The translations under genes were made by a program, and so were the position numbers. Shown piece by piece: positions 1 through 11,339 of a stretch of DNA of 64,000 bases. The first letter of the stretch is position 1, and each line of letters begins with the position of its first letter. Where the stretch lies: positions 248,001 to 312,000 of the forward strand of contig JAIVFJ010000052.1 in assembly GCA_025765615.1 (NCBI GenBank), given 5' to 3'. The stretch is from Zopfochytrium polystomum (lineage: Eukaryota > Chytridiomycota > Chytridiomycetes > Chytridiales > Chytridiaceae). The notes beneath the pieces are model-generated. The model searched no databases, had not been told where the DNA came from, and saw only the letters and a program-made list of their open reading frames with translations.

Positions 1-870
1 CGGAGGAAATGAGCATGTATGTCAATGTGTTTTGTGCGAGCATGTGTGAGAGGGTTGAGCACTAGTGCGATTGCAGATTGATTGTCCTCGAGGATTGGTA
101 GTGGCTGCTGTGCGGGGAGTTGCAACTCTGATAATATGGCTAAGAGCCATTGTGCTTCTTGGAAGGCTTCAGAAAGTGAGTAGTATTCTGCTTCCGTGGA
201 GGATAGCGATACTTGATGTTGTTTGCGTGAGACCCAAGAGACAGCAGCGCCCATGTGGAAGAAGACATATCCAGTGCATGATGCGCAGTCTCCAGGTTTG
301 CCCCCACAGGATGCATCAGTGTATGCAGCTGGTTCAAGGGTGTCGTTTGTGAAGAGCCGAAGCGGCTTGTGGCTTTGTCTGTAGAATAATCTGTCGTCCC
401 AGTGCCTCAGAAGTCACAAAGCAGGCAGCGGAGTGCATTGCGATGGCACTGGCGTGGCTTCAGTTGGAACTGGGAGAGTACATTTGTTGCAAACGCGATA
501 TCAGCTTGAGTTGCTCTTGCTGAGTTCGATTGGCGTTTCGTCATGCATAAAGGTGATAGTCATTGGCGTTGATGCAATATCGAGGTTGTCCCACATTGTC
601 CTGGTGTATTTGTCTACGCCCATCCAAATGCCTTCGGTGTTGCACTTGAGGTGGATGCAAATCACTAGGCTGACAGTGGTTTCCTCAAGAGAACTCAACG
701 TGAAAAGCATCCTCAATTTTTGCAACAAGAGCTGGGGTGTTGGCCATGACATTGATGTCGTCGACAAAGACAAAGATGATTTAAAACGTTTGCTGCTGAA
801 GGTCTACTCGAAAGAAGAGGTAGGGCTCAGCAAGATATTGATTGAAGCTGAGTTTCTCGACAATGTGGTT
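1..870 (-). pseudogene. Ty1/copia pol relic (reverse transcriptase and RNase H)
   Basis: Read on the minus strand, three pieces of a copia-type polymerase line up in order. The RT piece has the catalytic box FVDDINVMANTP near 740-775. It is followed by GIWMGVDKYTR and IASTPMT (550-620). The RNase H piece has YTDASCGG, SSTEAEYYSLSEA (about 165-206), EDNQSAIAL (about 70-95) and a final ARTKHIDIHAHFLR at the window edge. The order RT then RNase H with these motifs is diagnostic of Ty1/copia, known from the family. The frame is broken: an in-frame stop lies at 781-783, there is a shift after the RT box, and further shifts separate RT from RNase H. The element is dead. Its 3' end lies left of the window and no LTR of it is seen. 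Confidence 0.85.
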
Positions 871-2284
871 TCACTGGTTTTCCTTTCCACTTTACTCAGA
901 AATATTTATCAACAGCACGAGCCAGTGCCTGGGTCTGCACCAGCAATGGCTCTCTCTCAGCAAGGGGATTGTGTAGAGTGATAACGGACGGTCACACTGG
1001 GATCAGGTCTGTCTTGCACCTCTTGCTACTAGCTCCACCTTCAATATAGATAGCCCGGTAAATAGCCAGGTAAATAACCACTGGACCAAGCCATAAAACA
1101 CCAATATGGGTCCAAATGTCACTATATTCTATTGATTTAGATCCTAGAAATGACTGCAAAACAACAGCAAACAAAACCTGTGGTTTGCCAGTTGCTGGCT
1201 GCCAGTGTGAGGATTTGTACTGTGGCGGTGGCGTTTGGTGCCTGCTAGGGTTGTAGATGCAACCCAAAAGCTTTGGGTGGCCTATGACATTTCTAATCTC
1301 ATGGGGCAGTGTTAGCTGGGGTTTTACAAGCACTCCATGAGATAATTATTGGCAACTACTAACATAGGAGGCCCACTACCATGAAATTCTAATTTTAAAC
1401 TTTCCCATAATTCATACTGCATAACCGCAAACCTTTGTCCTGCCCTCTGCATCATAAAAGAGCTCCTTGTGTTCTTATGCTGACTGGGCCACAGCATAGA
1501 GGACACACCCCTTTTCTTTCCTGTTTACTTTTTGTCGCTTTGGTGATGTCACTCCCTTTTAACATTCTTCAATCCCCTTTCTGTGCAATGATGTGTGGCC
1601 TCCCAGAGCTTCAAATTTCATTCATTGTCAATTTTGAGGAAAACTCTTCAAGTTTGAGAGAGGTGTGGCTGAAAGTGTGGCTGTCGCCTTGCAAATTGTT
1701 CTTTCCTTTCCTTTTCTCCTTTTTCAATTCTTTTGTGTTGTTTCATTTTCTTGCTTTCCTTCTTTCTTTCTTCTTGTCTTTTCTTTTTCTCCTTGACTGC
1801 TGTAAACCCTGCCACCCCTTCCCCTATCCCTTTCTCTTTATCTATGTTCTATCTTACGTTCCTCAATAAAACTCTCTCTCTCAGGGCCATCATATTGTTC
1901 TTTGTTTGTTGAGGTCGTTCTCCCCGGCCAGTGCATTGTTGACCAAGGAGGGAGAAGATGAGTCCTCTTAGACCAGAGCCACCAGATCAAGCTGAAGAGG
2001 CAAGAACAACATTCCCCTTGGGCCAGTGTGTGAAGACCAAGCCATGTGTGATGGCTGGTTCTGGGACAGTGCTGGGACAAAACAGGAAATGTCAAAAATA
2101 TGACAGCAATATGCACTTTCTTGCCAGAAATCGTTTGGACGTTTGTTGAAACAGTGAATGAAATGTAAGCTGGAGTTGGCCTGGGTTGAGCCACCATGAT
2201 GTATGCAGCCACTCAGCTGCTGCCACACCACAGTTCAGTCAACCAAACCATCTCCTTCTTAAAGCAGAAAGCGGTATTGTAGGC
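871..2284. other. No gene recognised
   Basis: Mixed-composition DNA. Short open frames exist on both strands but none shows a recognisable motif or a plausible exon chain. A pyrimidine-rich stretch lies at about 1690-1830, with AATAAA at about 1865. Confidence 0.5.
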
Positions 2285-2699
2285 TGTTAGGTGGAACTGA
2301 CTGGTTAGCAGCAAGAGGCACAAGACGGACTCGAACCTATTGTGACTGTCAGTTATCGTTCTCACAATGCCCTTGGGAGAGCGACCCACTGCCAATGCAG
2401 ACCTGGTTGCTGGCTTGCGCTGATGACAAATACTCCGAGTATTAAGTGGTTCAGAAACCTGGTGTCAACAGTTTTCCTCCTCCTCTGCTCAAGCAGATAA
2501 TATAGGAGAGGTTTTTACGCTGTGCTGGTCACACTTGCCTAGCAACTATTACAGCTTGTATATCATCATCATGTATCAATAATTCATAACAGAGTTTTTT
2601 TTCTCTTTCTCTCCAAGTTGGGGAGAAGGACCACCCACAAACACACATCTCCACTTCATTCACTCCTTCCACTCACTCACTCAGAGTAGACTGTTTACA
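2285..2699 (+). mobile_element. Solo LTR, 415 bp (family A), with target duplication TAGGC
   Basis: The segment starts TGTTAGG and ends GTTTACA, as LTRs do. It is flanked directly by TAGGC on both sides (2280-2284 and 2700-2704), a perfect 5-bp target duplication. Highly similar copies lie at 16791-17204 (inverted) and 48357-48770, with fragments elsewhere. No internal region of this family is seen in the window, so this is a solo LTR left by recombination. The class (Gypsy or copia) cannot be told from the LTR alone. Confidence 0.85.
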
Positions 2700-4250
2700 T
2701 AGGCAGTTCCTGCTTCTAATAGCAGCAACAATGCAACAAAGGAACAGCCGGCTGCTCAGACAGGTTAAGTTTTAAAATATTGTGTTTTTGTCCCCCTGGT
2801 TTTTTGATCTGTGTTTTGACTTTCTGACAAACCAGCATTTCATGCAGACAGACTGTGGGTTGGGTGTGCTGTTTGCGTTTTTTTTTTTTTAACAATTCGT
2901 CCAATATCTTGTGGCAAGGGCAATGAACTTTGTAGAAATGTTTGGAGCAAACCATTAGGCTACAAAAACTGTGTCCACGGTCCAACATCCAGTTACATCC
3001 TTCATGGCCAACTCTGGCTGTTTGCGTTTGTAGAGATTTGTTGCTCTTGGTTGGGGCAAGAGACAAACTTTTGCCACCACCCCCCAGGCCAGTGGTGGTA
3101 AACAAAGGAAGGTGGTGGCCTCCAGGCTGTACCTTTTCCTCTTGAATAGGGTCTGCCACAGACTGAACTGGGTCAAATCTGAAATAAATTTGAGTTTGAT
3201 TGAATTCAAATCAGTCTTAAATCAAATGAATTCTCCAGTATAGAGTGATTTGAATTCGATTTGATTCAGGTTTTATAAGTAAAAAATCGAAATTCCATTT
3301 GATTTGGCGCAATTTGAGTGAAAAAACAGCCATTCGTCGGATTCAAATGTCTGGGAAATACATTTTTTCTTGTCATTTGGGTCTGGAAAGCAGAATCAAA
3401 TCAAATCAAACCCAAATGGGGATCTGGTCTGTGGCAGACTCAGAGGCCAGGCTGCAGGGCAAAGTATGTAAATCAAACAATGGACCACTCCCCAAAACCA
3501 TTGGACTTCACAAATGCAATGCAGTCAATTTTTCTGTCTGAACCCCTGCCATGCACCTGCTACTCTAAGCACACGCTTGAAGGTCCAAATACATTCACTG
3601 ATAACAGATAAAATGGGGTTTTGGCATAATAGTGGTATGCGCAAAGGATACTGAAATGAGGTTTTCTGCATCTGTTATCAGTTCAGTCATATTAGATACA
3701 TGGTGCAGGCTGCACTGTGCAAAAAAAAAAAAAAAAAAAAAAAAAAAAGAATTGTTAGTGTTGTCAGCATTTTGCCCAGTATGAAAGCCTGCAGCGGCAT
3801 GAACCAATTTGGTGGGTCTGAAAAGCAAACACTGCCTTCTCAAGGAAATTTGCTCTTTGGCAATTCGTCACTGATACAGGGCGAAACATCCCAAGCTTCA
3901 CTTTGAGACTGGAAAACTTAACAGACATTCACCTTTCCCTCATTGCACTGCAAATGCCCAAACTGCTGAATAGGGTCTAACACACATTGAGTCATTTTCA
4001 ATGTTTGATTTGATTTGATTTGATTTTCTGAATTTTAATGACAATTTTCCCATGTTATTCGGCCATTTGATTCAGTAAATTTGTTGGGCTGAACAGTCAG
4101 ACATAAAAAATTTTACTGATCATGGAATTGTTTTTGAATCAAGTCCAAATGGTCATTCAAATCAAATGCAGGGTTTGTGTTTCATCCTACTGCTGTAGCT
4201 GACAATGCCCTCGCCAGATCAAGTTGTTCATGCCACAGAAAATGAGGACA
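2700..4250. other. Non-genic, with AAATC/GATTT-rich degenerate repeats and a 28-A tract
   Basis: The stretches 3170-3440 and 3985-4170 are dense in the words AAATC and GATTT and share phrases with 48775-48925 and 49725-49860 (for example 'aatcaaatgtctg'), so they look like copies of one decayed interspersed repeat. A pure A run occupies 3721-3748. No coding signal is seen. Confidence 0.5.
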
Positions 4251-4359
4251 CACCCGATGTGGGGGTCAAACCCACAGCCTTGTGATGGCTCACGTGCACA
4301 TGTCGCGCATGCCGTAAGAGTCGCACGCTCTACAGCTCTACCGATTGAGCTAACCAGGC
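4251..4359 (-). pseudogene. tRNA-Lys(CTT), probably a pseudogene (8-nt duplication in the body)
   Basis: The sequence closely matches the intron-containing tRNA-Lys(CTT) at 55789-55886: same acceptor GCCTGGT, same D arm, CTT anticodon and same T arm. After the D arm the unit TGTAGAGC is inserted as an imperfect tandem copy of GGTAGAGC, lengthening exon 1 to 45 nt. A 28-nt intron follows position 37 and differs in sequence from the other gene's 25-nt intron. The extra 8 nt should disturb the D/anticodon geometry, so I call it a likely pseudogene. Confidence 0.7.
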
Positions 4360-5452
4360 GATACACGCTGCACTTTTCCACCCAATTTGATCAGGAGAAT
4401 AATCGCAACTCCCTCCATTGGCCTGTTCTTGGGTCATCATATAGCCCTTCTTGCGGAAAATGGAATAGTGATAGAGAGTGGACAAAATCCGTGTGCAGTT
4501 TCAGAGGTATCGTGCACTCCTCCTTGCTGCAGTACACGCAGCTGTTACTGCTTGCAATAGGCTCAAATGACACACGTAGACCACTTGCTTCAGCTGGGAG
4601 CAATTCTACCTTGGCAGCAGTTGATGAGAACTGTTCACCTTTCACACACCAGTTTGCCTAGAACCCTTCTGCAGAACCAACATCCCGAGTCTGACTGAAC
4701 ACTTGCACAGTGGTTGTTTGGAGCCACTTGGCTCAAGCTGGCTGTTAAGCGTCTGCCTTCCATCTGTTACCTGTGCCCAAACTCTGTGTCCCTTTTGCTC
4801 ACATGTTTGCAAAAATGAATGAAGCTCCCCCAATAGTTTATAATCACTCCAGCTAATCATAAACATAGTAGAACCAATTTTTGTTGATAATCCTTGACTT
4901 CAAGGATTTGCAGAAGCTGAAGGATGCTTTCATGTGGGCTTTAATTCACGTTCTCTCAAATGTCATGTGCACAACGTTGGAGGTGTGCACAGGGGCCAGC
5001 TGCATCGTGCGATCAAGGCAGTTTTGTGTGGCGTATGGGACACGCTACACTCGCTGTGAGAAACACTCAGGGAGAACTTCTGACTGTCCATGATGCACTG
5101 CGATGCGGCAGCATGATAGAACTCCGTCACTGAAGGATGCAAGAAAGGACGCTGACTTCCGAGGCAACGACGGGTGTGGTTGTTTAGCGACATCGAGATA
5201 GAACTCCAACAAAGGCAAGATAGAGTGTCGATGCCGTGCAGCAACATCAGGATGCCATTGGATGCCATCGTCGATGACGATGGAGGGAGATAGAGCGCTG
5301 ACGACTTAGAGTTGACAGTAGGATAGGGTTGGATGTGACTGAGTATTCCACATTCGCAGATGCCCCGACTGGAGTGTAATTACGAATGTGTGAGTCCGAT
5401 AATCTGGCCTACTCTATAGTTCCCCTCTGCTAGACACTATAGCTAGATTCAA
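4360..5452. other. No gene recognised
   Basis: No coding signal is recognised. The stretch 5405-5465 recurs in inverted orientation at about 45285-45350 with roughly four in five bases matching, suggesting another decayed repeat. Confidence 0.4.
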
Positions 5453-6111
5453 TTGAAGATCTCATATGACAATATTGATTCATTACCTCAGCTGTTGGCC
5501 ATTGTGGGGGATAACGCAGGAAATAACAGAACGATGCTGGCTTTGTTCAGCACCTGGGTTCCGCAATGGTCGCCTTTCTCATGCGTTGAACCGATCAGCC
5601 CTCGTTTGAGTCTCGATCTCTATTTACTGAATACCATGCCCCAGTTCTCGACACCACTTTGAAGGGGCAATACTTCTTCACTGAGTGTGGTTGGTTGATC
5701 GAGGATGGTGAAGTGGAGATGAAAAGAGGTCGCTGCGAAAGGGAGCTGAATTACAAGCCTGCTCCACCTGAGGTGCCCAGCAACATACCAGCGATCCTAT
5801 CCCCGATGGGAACGCAACTGGCCCTCATCAACCCGTGCGCCTTAAGTCAAGCAAAAGATTGCCCTTGATTGTTAAAGGATGATTTGCAGAGGAACCTGGA
5901 AGAGGACTTGGAGATGCATTACCAACCAGATGGATCTGTTCGACAGGATGCAATTTTAAGTTACTGGAAGGTACAGATCACTCTCAATTTGAATCTTTGT
6001 AGTTAACAAACCTGATGGCATTATGCAGACGCGCACAGGTGTTTTCCCGAATATGTCTCCGATGGCCCGAGATTACCTTGCAACCACTGCATCAAGCGCA
6101 CCCACCGATTG
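5453..6111 (+). pseudogene. hAT-family transposase relic
   Basis: Two landmarks of hAT transposases appear in order. First is LLAIVGDNAGNN (about 5490-5530), matching the 'DNASNN' block around a catalytic Asp. Second is the C-terminal dimerisation block FPNMSPMARDYLATTASSAP (about 6046-6105), the family's 'FP..a.mArdyLa..atSap' signature. Between them DAILSYWK (about 5945-5970) resembles the 'dvl.WW' approach to that block. The pieces sit in different frames with stops between them, and a possible intron donor follows AAG at about 5970. The usual ending 'ER.FS' is replaced by unrelated sequence. The element is dead; terminal repeats were not found. Confidence 0.6.
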
Positions 6112-7998
6112 CTGGTGTGGATCTGATTCCCCCCCCCCCCCCCACCCCCCCTCACGCTGTAGCCTATCCCCAAAAACAATCACCTGTTGGTGGCTGCGCC
6201 AACGGATGGATCCAAAGAAGGGTTTCGTGCAACAGCCTGTGACGTCTGCTTTGTCTGCTTGGATCAATGACACTGCAGCAGAAGAGGAAGAGAAGAAAAG
6301 CAACCAACCCACTGCAGAGTAGTAACTTTCTGGTGGTCGCTGCCAGTCAGTCGTGCTTGCTGTTGAGAATCAGAAGGAGCTGCACAGGCAGATGAGACAA
6401 AGATTCTCCCACATATATTGAGGAAGGATGACAAGAGAGGGACATTGGGTTACGGCGACGAGGAAGGAGGGTGCAATCACAAACCTGCACACGCAGATGA
6501 GACGAAGATTCTCCCACACGGCATGTGACATGGAAAATGGAATAAATAGAGAAAGAGGGATGATCAGAGTGCAGACAAACCAACTAAGAGAGCAAGAAAA
6601 ACAAAAGGGGGTAGAAAAAAAAGGTCTAAAAGTCAACACTTGCTTGTGCTTCTGGATCTGATGCTGGCGTGATTTTGTCTTTAACCCTGTGGCTGAGCCT
6701 GTTTTTCACATTTTTCAGGGACCCAAACAAAAGTCTGTCTGGCTTATCCTGGTAATTGGTCCAGGATGGAGCGCTCCTTAACCGTAACCTGAACTGTAAC
6801 CTAACTGGCCACAGAGTAAAGGAAACCCTGTTAGCCAAATCGCTTACCTGCAGGTTACGGTTAGGTTACTGATTTTAACCAGCTAACCGCCAAGCCTTAC
6901 CTGCCAATGTCAAGCTGTAAAAGCAGCAGCAGCAGTAGTAGTTGCTCTTGTAATTGCAATGGCTAAATGACCGAAATTGTACTCTTAGATAAGCGCTTCA
7001 ATTAAAGGACACAGGGCCAGAAAGGGGGTCCACCCTTGAAAAAATTGTACCAGAATTTCGGCCAAAATTTGAACTAATTTCATTTGTAACAGAGCTGCAG
7101 TTGCCGTGTTGTTTTCTTATCTTGTTGATAACAGGCCGATGTTGGTCTTTACTAAACTGTTTATGGCAGGTTTGCATCTGTGGTGGTGGTTTCTGTTTGC
7201 TGCTCAATTTTGTGGTTGTTCCTCTTTGTGGGTTGTTTTCTCCATGAAAAATGAGCGATCTTTCACGAAATCAAGTTGTGTAGAAAGCATGTCTGTTGAA
7301 GAAGCTGCTTGCAAAGTTTCAGATTATGACCTGCATTTTTTTGGATGAACGTTGGGGTGTCAAAGTCAGGATATCATAAGTAGTATCACGATTTTTCAAT
7401 ATCTCATTTGCTATCTTTTGCATGTATGACTTTTTTTTCCGGAAACGCCATGCGGTGGACTGAAATTTACATAACACATAGAAAATTGACCAAAGATCAC
7501 GTGCTCGGGTATTGGATCGGGAGGGTCTAGATCGCTGGGGGCCAGCACTCTGGTGACGATTGTGTGGATCTTGTTGTTCTTTGGTTTTTTATTTTTTTTT
7601 TCGCCAAAATATCATTATTTACACGTCGAGGCCAAAAGGGTTCAAAATGGCGCTTTCAGCGAGACACGGATTTAAAACTGGAGGTTAATTGTTTGTCCAT
7701 TTTTTTTTTTTTTTTGATTGCTTTATTCCGAGATTCTTCTTCGAATTAGGGGGGTGGGAGGGGGGGTCTTTCAAACCCCCAAGTTTGGTGGAAAAAAGTA
7801 GAAAAGGTCTCTCGTTTGGGAGGGAGTTGCCGACGAGAGGAAAGGAAAATGTTGTGGGGAAAGCGAAAGAGAGTCTGTCTGTCAGTCGGTCAGTCAGTCA
7901 GTTCTATGCTACATATGTCTATCTATGTATAGTCTTTTGAAGGTCTACTAGGGGGGGTCTCGCGTCATAGGTCTCTTTCGCTCCCGGTGTGTACTGCC
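6112..7998. other. No gene recognised; C-run and inverted repeat
   Basis: A C-rich run lies at 6129-6150. An inverted repeat built on AACCGTAACC (about 6779) and GGTTACGGTT (about 6854) surrounds roughly 50 bp. T-tracts are common at 7430-7720. None of the short open frames shows a known motif. Confidence 0.4.
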
Positions 7999-9356
7999 TC
8001 ACAGAGTCCACAGCAGCTGGACGGTGGTCTTTGCCGTGTCGCCAATGATCTTGTGCGTGTGGCTGGGAGGGGGGGTGGTCGTTGTCAGTCAAATCAACCC
8101 TCGAGGTTAAAAGAAGACAAAAAAAAAAAAAAGAACAAAGAAAAACAAACTCTTCTACTCACGCCGTCGGGTGCGTGCCGTCCCAAATCAAGTAATTGTC
8201 CGGGTCGCTGCACACGCTCGCGCCGCCCTCGATGCCCGCGAAGCAGTTGTGGCAGCAGTACTCGTCGATCGGGTGCGTGAACCCAAACAGCCCCGGGTCC
8301 ACCTTGATCGCCGCAAACACCAGCGGCAGCTCCACGAGCCCCAGCCGCACCCCCGGGTTCAGGATCAGGAACTTGGCCGCGAGCAGGTGCAGCTGCAGCC
8401 CGTACTGCACGTCAAACGTCGTCTGAGGGACCGGGACCACCACGAGCAGGTTGCGCGCCCCCGATTTCACCAGGGACGTCCAGATGGCGTATTGCGCGTC
8501 GGCGTAGTAGCCTCCGGATTTGTTGAGGGAGAGGAGGCTGCGGTGTGGGTGCGTGGATGTGTGATGGGTGTGTGCCATCGGTGTGCGCGCATGCGCGCAC
8601 GAGAGAGAGAGAGAATGCAATGTCAGCGTTTGCACACTCCGAGCGTGCCAAAATCCGCGCGCGCGGCGCCCAACTCTCTCTCTCCCTCTCTTACGTGTTG
8701 TCAAAGTTGTCGTTTCCGCCCGCCCAGATGGCGTACAGCACCTTGTTCTTGGTCGTCGTCTCGTTGTTGGCAGCAATGTACGTGTTGACCTGGTCCTCGA
8801 CGCTCGGAATTAGCACTTTGCTGCCGTCCGTGCGCAGCGGCTCGCTAAACTTGCCGCCGAGCCAGCCCTGAACGAGCTTGTTGGACGTGGTCGCGCCGCC
8901 GATGGCTGGATGGTGTTTTTTGTTTTTTCGTTTTTTTTTTTTTTTTTTTTGTTTTTTTTATAAACGTGGTTCAAGCGTTTGGTTCAGATTAGCCGAACAC
9001 TCACACACACACTTCACCCACACACACACACCACACACACAACACTACAAACGAAACCCTCACCGTACGACACGAGCGTCAAGTTCAAGTCGTGCGCCAC
9101 GTTCTCGACCCACGTCAGCCCGTTCGTGTAGTGGCCCTTGTAGTAAGCATCGGACGGAATCACCGGCCCGTTGCCCGTCGTCAGCGGCACAGACCCCGTG
9201 CCAATGTCCGACAGCGAGTCGCCGAAGCTGACGATCTTGGTGACGGAGAGCGCTAGCAGTGGTGTTTTGTTCGTTTAGTGGGATGTTTTTTTTTTTGTTT
9301 TGGCTGGAATACGGCGAGGCGGGGAGGGGGGGGGGAGAGGGGACGAGCGAGGAAAG

Positions 9357-9402
<46 letters not shown>

Positions 9403-9537
9403 ACAGAGAGAGAGAGAGCAAAGCAGGGAAGGGAGGTGGGGCAAGGCGCAAGAAGTAGCAAAAAGAGACTCACCAGAGGCGGCGGAGACGGCGGCGACGA
9501 TAGCGGCGGCGGCCGTTACGAGCGACGAGGAGAACAT
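7999..9537 (-). CDS. Secreted GDSL/SGNH lipase-esterase, five exons
   Basis: I chain five exons on the minus strand: 9474-9537, 9064-9252, 8695-8905, 8163-8537 and 7999-8062. All have GT..AG introns and consistent phases, giving 300 residues and a TGA stop. The first 20 or so residues (MFSSSLVTAAAAIVAAVSAA) form a hydrophobic signal peptide, so the enzyme is probably secreted. Exon 2 has the nucleophile block FGDSLSDIG (Ser about 34), exon 3 the oxyanion block WAGGNDNF (Asn about 149), and exons 4-5 the Asp-His block WDGTHPT (Asp about 274, His about 277), so the full SGNH set is present. The product should hydrolyse ester bonds of lipids, acetylated sugars or similar; the substrate cannot be told. 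Introns carry a (GA)n run (9360-9395), CA repeats (9001-9045) and T-tracts. Four cysteine codons in exon 4 may form disulfides. Confidence 0.88.
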
Positions 9538-9718
9538 TGATGGGCTGGCTGGGTTGATGGAAGGGTGGGCCGAAGGTGAAAGAGAAGAAAAAAGGAAAGA
9601 ACGCACTTTTCCATACTGTTATTATTAATGAATGCCTTGTGTTTTGCTTGTCTGATTCTTTCTCTCTCTTTCGCCTCTGTCTCCTTGTCTCGCTCGCTCC
9701 CTCACGGTCTCTCTCTCG

Positions 9719-9754
<36 letters not shown>

Positions 9755-11339
9755 CAGTGTAGCCGTATCTTCATCAGAGAAAACCTCACTTTCTTTCCTT
9801 CCTGGGCGATAGATACCCTGATACTCAATGCAAAACGAGGGCTCCGCGACAGACGGCGGGCCGCACAAAAACGCCATGAAGATTGACATCATTGCCCCAA
9901 AAAAAAAGGGGAGCCGCAATAAGATGGACGGGACGGACCCAAAAAACCATAAAAGGGCGAAAAAATTTTTTCTCTTCCTATATGTATTTACAGAAAAATA
10001 AATTTTTTTTCTGCGTTTTTAGTTTTCCTTTTTTTTGAAAGGTATAATGCAGCCGGCTCCCTTTGTTCCGGCGCCTGTCGGAACACGGCCATTGCATTGC
10101 AACACACGCTTCCGTTTTTAAAAAATAAAGCAGAAACAAAAAAGAAACAATATTTGCCGAGCTCGGGTCAAATAAAAACAATTCTTACCAAAAATGGCAA
10201 GGCCGAAAGAAGAAACGAAAAAAAAAAAGGGGAGCATTGGGAATTCCAAACCGAAGGGAGGCCGCATTTTCGGGCTCTCCTTCTGTCTGTCTGTCTCTCC
10301 GGACATAACAGAACTAAAACAAAAAAAAAAAAAAAATAAAAACACAAATATACAACGCAAGCACAAGAACAAAACGTTTGTTGCTTGCAATGATGTCATG
10401 TGGGAAAGGTTTTGACTAAGCGTGAAAGAGTGCAGAAGAAGCCAATATCCAACAAGCAACAAGCAAGCCCTCCTCTGATCGAGCGAGTGCGTGCGCGGAG
10501 ATGCGGGGGGCTGCGTCCCGCTGCTGCTGCTGCCTGCCCGCTATCGAAACAGCAGCAAGTATCTTAACTGTGAACCGCAATGGGTGGGGCGGCAGCGCCA
10601 GGCAGCAGCGCCAGGCGGCAGTGGCAATAGCGATGGCTGTTGATTACCTGGCAGTGACTGGAGGTTGAGGTTGGGGTTGAGGCTGAGGTTGCGGAGGCAA
10701 CGAGGCGTCAAGATAACTGGGTTAGAAAAAAAAACTTCTTAATTCTCATATTATTGATGTTCCTATTTGTTCATGTTGGCCCGACTCATCCTTCAGTCCA
10801 GAACAATTCTTAATTCCCCCTTAACAGCATCCGTCTGCGTGGGGCTGGTGTACGGCTGATGAGGGGAGCAGACGGCATAGCTGTCACTTTCTCCTGAAGA
10901 ACCTTGGTGTCCTCGTGTTCCAAGTGAAGCACTAAGCACTCCACAGAGGGGTTATCAACAATGGCTTATCAACTGCCGCACACCAGGGCTGTCAACTGGA
11001 GTAAGCTGCACTGTGAAGCAAAACGTTTGTGGGACTGGGCAAGGGGCAGTCCCCAACCAGCCCGGTTTGGCAAAAACCGTTTTTTTGGGACCAAGCTGGC
11101 GCTGCGAAGTTGCGTAACCGCAGCAGGAAGAGTCCAATTACAAACTATAGTATTCAAAATGGCCTTATAAAACCCTCACAAACCCAAAACAGACTCATTT
11201 GCAGGGACATTTGCACTGACATGGAAGGAGAGCAGACAAAAAACGGCCTGCAAATGTCCCAGGGGGATGCTCTAAAAAAGGAGAAAATTGTCCAATTACG
11301 CCTTTATTCTCAACCCTTCAGGTAGAAAAAAAAAAAATT
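9538..11339. other. Intergenic, microsatellites and A/T tracts, no gene recognised
   Basis: A (CT)n stretch lies at about 9655-9752, then A- and T-tracts to 10350, then CAG/GCC-rich DNA (10500-10700). A 12-bp inverted repeat GGGACATTTGCA (11204-11215) / TGCAAATGTCCC (11249-11260) could form a hairpin. No open frame here has a recognisable motif. Confidence 0.4.

Noticed and set aside
2300..2360. tRNA-like 'actcgaacctattgtgact' in family A LTRs
   Set aside because: Resembles a B box on the minus strand but no cloverleaf can be drawn around it.
6779..6875. Telomere-like GGTTAGGTTAC / GTAACCTAAC segments
   Set aside because: Only a few irregular units as an inverted repeat, not a tandem telomeric array.
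11204..11260. 12-bp inverted repeat as a transcription terminator
   Set aside because: Loop of 33 nt and no T-run; eukaryotic context makes an intrinsic terminator unlikely.
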